From contig CM043955.1 of assembly GCA_014529385.2 (NCBI GenBank), positions 145,175,140 through 145,239,139 on the forward strand: a stretch of DNA of 64,000 nt, read 5' to 3'. The notes below the pieces were generated by a model, which was given only the letters and a program-made list of their open reading frames with translations, ran no database searches and had not been told where the DNA came from. Source of the stretch: Adiantum capillus-veneris (Eukaryota > Streptophyta > Polypodiopsida > Polypodiales > Pteridaceae). The position numbers and the translations under genes are program-made. Within the stretch, counting starts at the first letter, position 1, and each line of letters begins with the position of its first letter. This document shows, piece after piece, positions 1-10,700 of the stretch.

Positions 1-473
1 ACAGTCCCTATGAATGATGAGGAAGTGACGACTACCCTGGAGTCAAGATCAACACGTCCATCATGACTAGTTTTGGTGGTGATGTAGTGAGGGTTGAGAT
101 ACCCACAATGGATAGATTGACAAAGTTCATTGCACATGGCGTTGATGCAATTCCCATGGATATGCTGGCAGAGATTACACATCTATTATCAGTCTTTGAA
201 ACTCTCATGTATGATCTCTTAGTGTCGAGACCCAACACAACTACAGTGGGAGAATTTGCAATTAGGGTTGTCAGTCGTGCAATGACTGACACTAGCATGA
301 TGCATCGTGGAGAAATGAAGGTCATTATAGGATACATGCAAGGTATGCATGTTGTTCTAGTAAGGACAAACGATTTTGTATACCGCTAGAGTCTATACGA
401 CGGCATGCATCGGCTTTGAGAGAGCAAGTAGGCATAGGTTGAAACAATTTTCCTCCCTATACCTCATACACAT
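1..473. other. Unassigned sequence with an unrecognised 108-codon ORF
   Basis: An ORF on the plus strand at 63-389 starts with ATG and has normal-looking composition, but I recognise no domain, signal peptide or membrane segment in it. It could be a fragment of an older mobile element, because the sequence just downstream (around 515-540) resembles the purine-rich end and TGTTGGGG start of a copia LTR. No promoter or splice signal stands out. Chance ORFs of this size are common, so I do not call it a gene. Confidence 0.2.
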
Positions 474-676
474 GGTCCTATAGTAGTACCATTTATCGGT
501 ACGTTTGTCTTTACGTGGGAGATTGTTGGGGTAAAGGCGGTGTGCCTCTTACCCGAGCTGGATGCATCAGAGACGTCTAATCATCCATCACTTGTACACA
601 CCTTATTATTTACTAAAAGGAATAATAAGGGGCTCTCTCACATACACATTGTGGTGAGCTGCTCCACACATCATTT
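474..676 (+). repeat. Direct repeat, copy 1 (LTR-like)
   Basis: This ~203-bp segment recurs at 873-1075. Both copies begin with GGTCCTATAGTAGTACCA and end in the sequence before CATCATT. Inside copy 1 a purine run followed by TGTTGGGG looks like a copia-type LTR start. The pair is diverged and the block between is mostly microsatellite. It may be what is left of two LTRs or a local tandem duplication. Confidence 0.55.
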
Positions 677-799
<123 letters not shown>

Positions 800-872
800 A
801 CATTCGTGCACTCACAAGTTGTATTAGAGTCTCTCACATGTTTTGTTGTACATAGTAGTAGTTTCGCTACTA

Positions 873-1075
873 GGTCCTATAGTAGTACCACTTATCAGCA
901 CATTAGCTTTTAAGTGTGAGATCGCTGGGGTAAGGCAGTGCACCTCTTACCAGAGCTAGGTGTGCTAGAAACGTCCAGCCACCCATCACTTGTACAAACT
1001 TTATTATTTACTAGATAGAAGAATAAGGGGCTCTCTCACATACACATTGTGGTAAGCTGCTCCACCCACATCATT
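873..1075 (+). repeat. Direct repeat, copy 2 (LTR-like)
   Basis: Second copy of the segment at 474-676, about 399 bp downstream in the same orientation. It has many scattered substitutions relative to copy 1 but retains the GGTCCTATAGTAG start, the GGGGTAAGGCAG block and the CTCTCTCACATACACATTGTGGT block. Confidence 0.55.
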
Positions 1076-1525
1076 GATATAGATTACCTATAAAAGAGAA
1101 GTTCAAAGCGAGTGAAATTGTATTATGTTACAAGAAAATAAGGGTAAAGAAGGTTACACTCACTTGCTCACAATTGCATGGCAAAATTAAGTTGTCATAC
1201 CTCCCGTGTGATGCATACTAGGGTTCACCATGTAGAGCCCATTCTCATACCGTTTGCAAACCACTTGCACTTAAAGATAAAGGTATGAAAGGTTCTAAAA
1301 TTGACCTTTAGTATCAACTCAATAGTCCCACAATACCTGGATTCATCACCAGTTCTGTCAAAGTCTCCCATGACGCCACAATCCATGGTGGTTCGACGCT
1401 TGTCAATGTGGTGACAAAAGTGTCGACCCTTTGATCACATAGAGTGAAAGGAAAGGCACTATAAAATTGAAAAACTTATACAATCAATTACACAAATAAA
1501 ATCAAAAAACACTATACAATATGTC
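1076..1525. other. No gene seen
   Basis: About 450 bp of low-complexity-free sequence without a convincing ORF, hairpin or recognisable element end. It may be the unrecognisable continuation of the gypsy fossil on its right. Confidence 0.5.
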
Positions 1526-2230
1526 TTAAGTGTATGAGTACTCTACCTTTGCTATGCAACCTCGCGCATACTCCCATTCTTTGTCGGTGATGTCCTCTCG
1601 TGCATACTCCCATTCTTTGTCGGTGATGTCCTCTCTGTGTGCCTTTACTATGGTCATTCTCTCATGGATCCACTTGGAACTATTGAAATCTGAGAAACAT
1701 GCAAGGTGTCGAGGAACCAAGGGTGCCCTCTTGCCTCCATGAGCTTGCTTCCATGCTTCCCTCTCTTGAAAATGCCTTGCCTTTCCTCTTTGTTCACATA
1801 GCTTTGGGACATGAAGCCTCAATTTTCCAATTAAGGGAGTATCTGAGATGTCTTGTCCCTTGATAGCTCCATCGGCTTTCAATGTATCTCCCATCTCGTG
1901 GGCCTGTATGCCTAGCTTGGTGGTCACTTCGTGGATATGAAGTTGTGAGTTGAACCAGGGTCAAACAAAATAAATGCATCATGCTCTTGCATCTTTTTCC
2001 AAGCATAGGAAAGGAGAAATCCTTGGCAATGAGTATCCTCTTTTGGAGCTTCAACCATAGAGGCTCTAGGCGGCTCATTGCACACATTTATTTGGGGACA
2101 AGAACGATAGGCATGTCCTTGCTCCCGCACTTGAAGCACCGGATATCTTTGTGACAATTCTCTAGCTCCTTGGGAGAAAGTCGATTCTTGCCTTTGTAGA
2201 CTCGTTACTCGTTAGCTTTATTGTTGTTGA
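1526..2230 (-). pseudogene. Fossil Ty3/gypsy gag-protease fragment
   Basis: Read on the minus strand, the right part (about 2090-2150) carries a gag zinc-knuckle remnant ending in GHAYRSCP. Further along come the retropepsin-like block (about 1925-1960, HDAFILFDPGSTHNFIST), as in gypsy proteases where D-[ST]-G-A-[ST]-H-N-F-I precedes a beta strand, and a diverged tail. A 36-bp in-frame tandem repeat encoding EDITDKEWEYAR twice lies near 1566-1637. The fragment is old and broken in several places. No LTRs, RT or integrase are recognisable nearby, so only gag-protease survives. Confidence 0.7.
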
Positions 2231-2554
2231 TAAAGTTGCTTTATTATTGCTTTATCACTCATAAAATCTTCGCATAGCTTAGAAATTAGCATGGTAGAGG
2301 AGATGAGCATGCATTGAAGCTTGGCTCTTGGTTGGATTTGCATCAAAAAACCAAGAGTTGTTGGTGTAGGCCTCCCTTCTCACCATCTTGGAATAGATGA
2401 TGAGCTTTCCATTGAAGCTTGAGAAGAAGAGAGAGAGAGTCTTCTTGCTTCTCACATGAGCTTGTGTGAGTGTGTAAGTGATAATGCCTTCACAAAACAG
2501 CCCCCTCTCTCATCTTGGTCGACCCCTCTTGCTAATTCCACCTACTGGCTTCCC
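2231..2554. other. No gene seen
   Basis: Intergenic sequence between the gypsy fragment and the CCAAT-rich stretch. A short GA-rich patch lies around 2430-2445. Nothing else is recognisable. Confidence 0.5.
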
Positions 2555-2880
2555 ATTGGACCTTTCCAAGCTTAGCCAATACGAATTGAGGGGCATAAGT
2601 GATAGCCTTGTGACAAGTGTCCCCCTTTCCCCTTTTGTGAGAGCTTTAGGTAATTAAACAATGCAACTAAACTTTCATTGGACCCCTTTGTCTTGTGGCC
2701 AATAGGAAGCAGGCAAGTCATTGGGCTATTGAATGCTCATTGGACCCCTTGGGAGACTGTCCAATAGTCTTCTAGAGAGCTTAATTCTTATTGGTTCTTT
2801 TATCAAGTGTTTTTAAATGAATTAAACTAAAAGTACTCTAGCCTAATTCTCATTGGTCCACCTCTATGGCCATCCAATAG
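2555..2880. repeat. Degenerate ATTGG...CCAAT repeat cluster
   Basis: Five times in ~325 bp the top strand shows ATTGG (usually CATTGGACC or CATTGGTCC), and in four of these a CCAAT or CCAATAG follows 20-40 bp later: ATTGG at about 2555, 2677, 2739, 2790 and 2852, CCAAT at about 2576, 2699, 2761 and 2874. Each pair is a small inverted repeat. The units are too diverged for a clean period, so this is either an old tandem duplication or a cluster of CCAAT boxes. Confidence 0.55.
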
Positions 2881-2960
2881 GATTTGAGTGCACCTTGGGG
2901 GCAACTGGGCTAGGGATCTGACATGTGTCCCTTATTCCCTTTGTGTAAAGGGGCTTGCAT

Positions 2961-2961
<1 letters not shown>

Positions 2962-2992
<31 letters not shown>
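2962..2992. repeat. (GT)n microsatellite
   Basis: About 15 uninterrupted GT units, followed by a short TCTCTC run. Confidence 0.95.
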
Positions 2993-2994
<2 letters not shown>

Positions 2995-3227
2995 CTCTCT
3001 CATGCCCTACTAAAAGGGCTCGCCCCCATCAATCTAGGACCACTTGAAGACTTTTTGTACACTCTCAAAGCATCAAATTCCAGTAAGCTTGACCATTTGG
3101 ACTTACCTTTAAATTTTGGAATCTTAGCATTTTGGAAGTCTTAATGGGTTGAACCCTAAGGTCTTTGGAGCCCATTGTTGCACATTGCTCTTTTGCATAT
3201 GGCCCCCCCTTTGAATCCCTATTTTCC

Positions 3228-3447
3228 TATGCACGTATGTCGCACTTGTCAATGCAAGGAACTTGCCGATACACTGTGTGCGAGCCACAAATGGCTCCAA
3301 GCACACAACAAGCCTAAACTAGTAAGCTCAAAGATGGCGATGGTGTGTCACTCACCGCTCTACGCTTGCTGTCGTGGAGGATTCCTTGCCGTGAAGAAGA
3401 AGGAGACGCCGCTACGCCGCGCTCAACCGCTTTGCTGTCGTCGCAAT

Positions 3448-3540
<93 letters not shown>

Positions 3541-3843
3541 CACACACACACAAGGAGATGAAGAAGAAGAAGATGGAGATGGAGCAAGAGCACTCTTCAA
3601 TTGCACAAATGAGAGAATGAGTGAATTTTAGGTTTAGTTGACTTTTATATGAGCTCGCCACATTCACACTTGGGCACCCATGCTTAGCCAACTAATCCCT
3701 TGAATGTTCCAGTTAGACTGCGCCTCTCATCAACGATCACTCTTACCCTTTTCCTATTGGACCGAAAAGCCCGGTACCTGACTCTACCAAATAAATAATA
3801 CAGCGTCCATCATAGGTGATAGGAATGTGCGTGAGGGTTAACA
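3228..3843 (-). repeat. Element B 3' LTR
   Basis: 616-bp LTR on the minus strand, read from TGTTAACCC (3843 leftwards) to a CGACATACGTGCATA end. It contains the TATAAAAG-like promoter region shared by the family and a long CT/GA microsatellite at about 3450-3538 followed by CA units. The polypurine tract abuts it at 3844-3856 (read on the minus strand as AGGAAGGGGTGCA). TTTCC at 3223-3227 is the target duplication. Confidence 0.9.
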
Positions 3844-4424
3844 TGCACCCCTTCCTGATGTAGATTCCGTCCTCAGAAGCTATTGAGTTGAAGCTCGTTC
3901 GTCGAGGTGGAAGAGCATTTGAGATGAATGTCCTTAGCCTCTTTCAGTCACTGCAAAATCAAACAACATTGGCACAGTAATTGCATTCTCATAAGCAATT
4001 AAAAAGCATATGCAGTTGTAAGCAGATAATTTGATTGGTAACAAAATTTTAAACCATTTGACAGCAATAAACATTAAATTGCAATATAATCAAACGCATA
4101 AACAGTTGTAAAGGTAAAAAAACTAAACAAGTCTGGGGTCGCTAATTTAACGATCGAAAGGCACTAAAGATTCACTATTAATATCATCGGAAAGCTTCTC
4201 AATTTTCTCTGGTGAATTAAGTTGTTTAATCGCGAGAGCCAAGTATTTCATGTCCAAGGGCTGACTAGAGGCTATAACTAGAAGAACTTGTAGTTAAGCT
4301 ACGATAAAAGGAATTTCTCATGAAATCATCGCCTGATTGATTACCTTTTCTTTGACCCCCCAAAGTCTTTTCACAGTGATTCAATTTTGATGTGTGTGCT
4401 TATTTTGTATGCCTTGGGTTTTTT
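3844..4424 (-). mobile_element. Element B, 3' noncoding interior
   Basis: This is the reverse complement of element C 43182-43763 with scattered differences, so it is the 3' tail of B just before the 3' LTR. No ORF is supported. It ends abruptly where the A complex begins. The sequence of C between about 41683 and 43181 has no counterpart in B. Confidence 0.85.
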
Positions 4425-5777
4425 GCTCATTGAGCTAAGGGAAAGAGTCGAACTTCAAGAAAGGACAATCACGAGACTCAGGACCACCCCTAGAGCTAGT
4501 AGAGCAGGAACAGAACAAGAGGGAGCCCTCGTACCAGCTCTGGAAGATCAGGTCAGAAGTTTGCAAAGAGAGCTAAGGTTAGAGCAAGTGCAAAGATTGC
4601 ACATGGCGGAGGGATCATTGGCTGCAGAGGAGAGGCTCACATCAGAAAACCAAACACTAAGGACAGAAAATGAGGCCCTCCGCAAACAGCTCCAAGACCT
4701 CCAGGAGCAACAAAGAAGAGAAACAGAGCCACCACAAGAAGAAGCAGGGGGAGCAGCCATAGAGCTACCAGAAACTGGAGAGGCAACCACAATTGAAGAT
4801 CTAGCCCCAGTTCAAGAAGTGGCCTCGACTTCAGGAATCTCTGAAGAAGAAGAACAAAGGCTCCAGGACCAAATAGAAAAGTCAACAGAGGAAAGTGCCA
4901 AGGCGGAAATGGAATGGGAAAGGAGACTCCTCATCTCCATTAAACTTCAAGGTTAAGACACAAAAGTGCTCCATGAAGAGTGGATGCAACCCAGCCTGCC
5001 TTTCCCTCTGATGAAATTTGAAGTGATAAAGATGAAAAAGAGAATAGAGGAGGAGCAGTATGTCGCTCTTAACGAAGGCGACATCACAAAGGATGAACAA
5101 TCAAAGAAGATTGTCGATTCTCAACCTAGATGGAGGAAAGGTTGGCTGAACAAATACCCAGCCTACCTCATCTACTTGGTAGAGGCTCCAAAGGAGATTC
5201 GGGAGGATGCAACCTTCTGCCCGGCGCCAAGAGTGAGAAGCTGGAAAGACCATGGCAGGATTGCAGAAAAGAAGCCAAATTGGCTTAATTACCCAAGGAT
5301 GCCAGGACCAAAGGCAGGAGAGAGAATAGGTAAAGCCTACATGGTGAAAACCCTAACGGGCACCATCAAACTCTTTACTGGCTCTCCTGACCTTTCGTGT
5401 CAGATGCTAAAGAAAATGTGCAGGACTCTCTTAGCATGCATTGAAGTGTTCGCGCCAGATAAAGCCACTACCTCGAGTCTACTATCGACGGCCGACACAG
5501 TGACGGATATGATGTATGATCTTTCATTGCAGCCATCACCAAAGGTGTTACATCTCTTATACCAAAGAATTATGTTTTTGCTTAGCTTCCACATGCAAAC
5601 ATTTGAAGAAGCTTTCTAGACCGGCTTTTTCACTCACGAAAGCAAAATATTCGGCCCAACCTTGACCATCGGCAACCTACGCTACGAATCACACTTGCAG
5701 ATGCTCAAGACCACAGGACTCTATTGATCAAGCCTAAAAGTCATGTCAGGGACGACATGAACGCGGAGGGGGGGGAG
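4425..5777 (+). mobile_element. Partial tandem copy of element A 3' interior
   Basis: This stretch matches 21966-23318 of element A almost base for base (one difference noticed) and runs directly into A's 5' LTR. It contains the end of the coiled-coil ORF, the downstream ORF and the polypurine tract GCGGAGGGGGGGGAG. The layout is therefore partial interior - LTR - interior - LTR, two elements in tandem sharing the middle LTR, with only the end of the left one present. It can come from LTR-LTR recombination, from insertion of a tandem cDNA, or from an assembly duplication. Confidence 0.85.
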
Positions 5778-6062
5778 TGTTGAGCCAGCAGAGGATCACA
5801 CCCACATTTTTGCTCACACCCATCATTTTGTAACCATTGATTGTAATAAATGTCTTTCCGACATTAATTTTGATTTGAGCCATTCATTAAGTAACGGGAC
5901 TCAATTGAGTTTCCAGCTTGTAATCCCGAAGTAATTTCACCTGTTGATGTAAATAATTAGAGATGTTCTCACCTCCAAGGCTGAGGTATATAAGCCAAAG
6001 TTTTGTAACCTAAAAGAGATTCAATGATTAATCAAAGTGAGTTTTTGAGCGCCGTGACTGTG

Positions 6063-6102
<40 letters not shown>

Positions 6103-6726
6103 TTATCTTCTTGCTACGCGAGCTACGGGGCCGCCATTGGAGAAGCGACACCGCCATTGTGTTAGCAACGGTGAGAGCTACGCACAGATACCAAGAGTGC
6201 GCGCTATCGGCTTCTACGTGTGGTAAGTTCCTACGAGCTTCGGTGTGAGTTTTCTTCCAACTCGTGTGTCGGAATAGAGCGTGCAGCATATCTATAGAAC
6301 CACAACGAGTAGAGCTACACATTAGTACCATCGGGGTCAAGTTTCGGTCACCTGTATTTTTCAGCCTGTCTTCATACGCGTTTGCCGCACGGAGTGGTTA
6401 TAGGTTGATTTTGCAGTTCAAGTCTTTAGGGTGTTGTTCTTACCTAGTGTCTAGACTTCCCCTTGAGTTTGAGATCGATTCAATGATTCTAGATCCTGTT
6501 TCGTATAGCATTCGTTCGTAGTACGGATTTCAGTCACTTGCGTATTCTAGAACTTAGATTTGATTTCCTTAGTAGTGATTGTCATTAGAAGGTCGAGTAG
6601 GTGATTTGACACCCACCTAGTTGTTTCCATGCGCCTGCGGGTCAAGCTCCGTCCTCGTCTGACAAATTCTGTTTTTGGTTGAGTTCTCGCTATTTAGCTT
6701 CCGCTAGCGGCGTAACCGCCTTAACA
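5778..6726 (+). repeat. Element A 5' LTR
   Basis: 949 bp, TG...CA ends. TATATAAG at 5987-5994 is the probable TATA box, and a (GA)n run of about 34 bp at 6067-6100 lies in the transcribed part. It pairs with 23319-24255; the length difference is in the GA run. The true LTR start is set by the polypurine tract and TGTTGAG, although identity between the two regions extends further left because of the tandem partial copy. Confidence 0.9.
5987..5994 (+). promoter_or_regulatory. TATA box of element A 5' LTR
   Basis: TATATAAG inside the LTR, about 209 bp from its start. It is repeated at 23528-23535 in the 3' LTR. Confidence 0.6.
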
Positions 6727-6728
6727 TT

Positions 6729-6746
6729 TAGCGCCGCTGCCGGGGA
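6729..6746 (+). promoter_or_regulatory. Element A primer binding site (tRNA-Asp type)
   Basis: TAGCGCCGCTGCCGGGGA directly follows the LTR. It is close to the complement of the plant tRNA-Asp(GUC) 3' end (TGGCGCCGTTGCCGGGGA), with two differences from it. Confidence 0.8.
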
Positions 6747-7784
6747 CGAGAGCCCTAAGTAGGTGACCTTAGACTAATCCTACGAGGTGAGTCGTATAAA
6801 CTACTTTGTATACTTTAGTTAGAAAAGATCTAGGAGTGGTGGACTCCGAAGGTCTCGAGAGATACTAGGAAGTGGGGTATTCCTGGGTCTTCCGTGTTGA
6901 CAGTATTTTTAGTTTAGCTTAGATTAGATTGTTTTTTATGGTGTTTAAGTGGTTTTTGACATAAAAAGCATTTGCTACGCGTATAATGTCTTTTGGCACA
7001 ACCACTGCTTATTTTTGATATCTGACCTGACAAGATTGTTACAAGCACTGTTGGAAGCATAAATATCAAGTTTGGACCCAAATTGATGAAAAAGACATCA
7101 TACGCGTATGATGTCTTTGACCTAATTTTGGACATATTTTGATACTTTGCTAACACAGATCCATTGTAATAGCTGTCTAGAGGTTATATTTCAAGTTTCA
7201 TCCCATTTGGATCACAATTAAGCCAAAAAAAACAAGTCAAAAGCGGAAAATTGCCAAGAAAAGCCTAAATTAGCCATAACTTGCTCAAACAGAGTTCAAA
7301 CTGAATTTTGTGAGTGAACAGAGCATAAAGGGGTCACTGAGAGTGAGCATAACCAAAATAGTCAAAATCTGTGAAAAAAAGACATCATACGCGTATAATG
7401 TCTTTTTCAGCATAACTGCAACAAAATTCTCACTTGATGAAACAGAAGTTGTCCAACTGACAAGATTAAACAATTGACCAAGTATCAATCAGTTTGGATC
7501 AATTCTGACCACAAAAACTTGAGGAAAACAAATTGCCGAGACGGAAAAGTTAAAGTCCTTTAGGGGAATTGATGAATTTGAGATCGGGCAGGAATCTCCC
7601 GAATAATCAACCAAAACAAGGGGAACCAGCAAGTGTCATATCAACCGAGGGAAGTGTAAACCAAAGTTGGGTGCAACCATTAGAGCCGATCTTTGAAGGA
7701 AGTGTCTCTGATACTTCTTCGGAGAGATCTTACGAGATTTTCACCGAAAACTTGGAACACTTGAACCTGAACAACTGAGAAAAT
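6747..7784 (+). other. Element A leader with palindromes and a short gag-start-like ORF
   Basis: The leader between the primer site and the main frame holds three copies of the ACGCGT-centred palindrome (see separate entry). A short ORF from ATG 7572 begins MNLRSGRNLPNN; the LRSGR signature also opens the gag of element C (MYLRSGRVLE) and is seen at the gag N terminus of many gypsy elements. The small ORF is probably the start of gag or a leader peptide. Confidence 0.6.
6968..7403. repeat. Palindrome array 1 in element A leader
   Basis: A 24-nt palindrome, AGACATCATACG followed by its own reverse complement, is perfect at 7093-7116, has one changed base at 7380-7403 (ATAATG), and is degenerate at 6968-6991. 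Centres are 125 and 287 bp apart. All three precede the gag-pol frame. The centre ACGCGT fits the CGCG box (VCGCGB) known for plant CAMTA factors; that link is inference. Confidence 0.85.
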
Positions 7785-10700
7785 ATGGCAGCAGGATCAT
7801 CAAACCCTTCCGCCACCATGAAGCTATTGTTCATAAAATACCAATACGACAATGAGCAAGGTGCCAAGATCTACAAAGATGGAATGGACCGCTATTGTGT
7901 AAAGATAGAAGAGAGACCTAGTGAGTTCAGGGACTTAGTGCCTGTGAGCTATAGCGGAGATAGATATCTAGATGACGAGGGTACCATGTACTTGGTAGTC
8001 CTAAACCCTAACATTGTGGACAAGTGGGGATTGATGGGCACCAAAGCCAAAATAGATGAAGAACTCGAGGAGAAAGCACCAATAATGAACTTCCCTAATG
8101 CGAGGTTAAGAAGAGAGAATGAAACTACAAGGATCAACACTGATAACATCTATGTGGGGCTATACAAATATAATAATGGGGAGCAAGATCTCTATTATAG
8201 ATGTAAAGAACCCTACACCGGAGAGTTGACAGACCAAAAAAGACTCTATGTCTTTACCTACACAGAGGGATCAGAAGTGAAAATTGCCGCTTACGATAAG
8301 TATGGCAGGCAATACTCAACAATGGGCAATAAAGAATTAGAAGGATATACATACTTTGGGGGACCACTACATCAGTATTATATTACTTCTAGCTCACATA
8401 GACCAGCACCAACAACTGGAGTGCAAAACTCAATGACAACAGGAGGACAAAGAACTCAGGTTGCTGACTCTTTCAGCCAACCTTGGGACTCGAAGCTCGG
8501 ACCAATGGGATCATTACATTCCAGAGAGTCAATGGAGACGAATCGAGGTAGTGTAGTTCCAATCCCCACCTATACCACTCCAGGTCCAAGGTTTGAAGCG
8601 GAACCATCACATTTACCTCCCAGTAGTAGATTCAGGGCAGAGGAACCGACAAGGGTAACCCATGAAGTCCATGATGCTAGAGAAAGCTTTAGCCGAGACA
8701 CAGGAGCAATGAGATTGGTAGCAGATCATAGACGTATGAGACCATCTCAAGTAGCCAAGTGTATGCCAAAGAAGTATGGTGGTTCAGGAGATCCGTATGC
8801 ACATGTGTCACTCTTTAAGCAAGTCTTAAGAGCTGAGCAGATAACAGATTTCCATACACAATACGAGGGATTTGGTCTTACTCTAGAAGGTACTGCATTG
8901 ACATGGTTTCAACCAATGAACATAGGGGGATTCCATGACATTGACCATTTGCTAAGAGAGTTTGCTGAGGAATTCTCAAAACGAGGGATTAAGCACAATA
9001 CGGTCTCACAAATATATGCTTTTAAACAAAGAGAACACGAAAAAGTGAAGGAAGCTTCACTTCGCTTCAAACAATACATTGAGAGATGTCCAGTACGTGA
9101 ACGACCACAAGATGACAGACTATCTGTTCTCTTTATTGAGGGACTGAGGAACGACACTCTCAAGAAGGACTTGCACTTGAAAGCTTGTACAAGTTTCGAG
9201 CAAGTAACGAGAGAGGCATTGTACTTAGTGGATAACTGTACGGTTTATGGAGAGGTGTCAGCGGATACAGATTTTGCATCCAGTAGCTCCTCCTCCGTAG
9301 CGAGCGAGACTACCACTAAAAAGAATGTTCAAACAACAACCATGCCAAATGTAGAGCAAATGATAGAAGATGCTCTAAAAAGGATGGCACCATACCAAAA
9401 ACCATTGCCAAAACCACTGAAATGGTGTGCTATTGAACAAAAATGGACAAATCATCCAACAGAGGAGTGCTATTACAACAAAGGGTATGTAAGGGAGCGC
9501 CAGTATGCACCTCCTGCTCAGTTAGCACCACCTCAGATACATCCAGTACCTCGATACCCAACGGGAAATGTACCGGGACCTATGGGGATAGAAAGACCGC
9601 AACCGGTATTGGGACAACAACCACCTTTACCAGGAGCAAGACCAGTGGGCATTAGATATGCACCAACCTTAGAGAATCAGGAAGAACAAGACTTAGTGCC
9701 TGTTCAAGCCTATTACGAAGAATCGGGTGCACACATGTCTCCGACAGTGTATTACCCACCAGAAGAACCAAAACAACCAGAACCATGGGGCATGATGGGG
9801 AATGTTGGAACACCAATAGTTACAAGTGCTTCTGATGAAGAGAGATACAATATGGACGCAAGAACATTGATGTTCATAGCTCATGGAGGGTTAACAGGAC
9901 AAAGACCATCCTATCCACAAAGGACGAATCAAATGGGACCAAGACCAGCACTAGGACCCTGTTACAAGTGTGGAGGTGACCATCTGATGAATGTTTGCCC
10001 ACATACGGAAATCATTAGAATTAACGCTTATTGCACTGAGTGTGGGGTTACTCACTTCATTGATGATTGTTCAAAGAATCCAAACAAAGTGCAAAAGATG
10101 ACATTGAATATTCAAGAAACTATTCCTACCAGCAGTGGGTCTGAAAATGAAACTCTGATACCAACGCAAGTTGTTACTAGAGCTCAAGCTAAGAAAACCA
10201 CTAGAGAACCTGAGAATGGAAAGTTAGCGACTGACGTGGTTAGTCAAGGACCGCGGAGTCAGAAAAACACATGGAAAGCTAGAAAAGCACGCATGAAGTT
10301 GAGAAAAGAACGTGAAGACGCTATTCTAGCTGAGGAACTAAAGCAAACTAAAGCTAGATTAGAAAAACTTGAGAGTCAAAACGGGAAACGAGAGATGAGC
10401 CCGGAAAGAACGAAACAAAAGAGTATCAAAGAAACAATGAGCTTAAGCTCAGGGAGATCAGTGCTAGTCGACAAAGTACACGAACCATTGGACGCACTGA
10501 TGAGAGCTTACGAAGCTAGGTTAAAGAACAACCAAACACAAGAACAGAGGTGGATGACATACCCAAACGCGGAATTGGAAAAGCAGAGACTTGAAATGTG
10601 CCAGAGAATGATCGAGACTGCACAAGCCTTATTAGAACCACCAAAAGAAACAATGAATTGTGGAAAGGAAAACCCAATTCAGCAAGAGACTATCGTTTCA

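Noticed and set aside
4425-6726. A 2.3-kb LTR for element A
   Set aside because: The two copies are identical over 2.3 kb, but a polypurine tract followed by TGTTGAG lies inside, and TG...CA ends define a 937-949-bp LTR. The extra left part is interior sequence.
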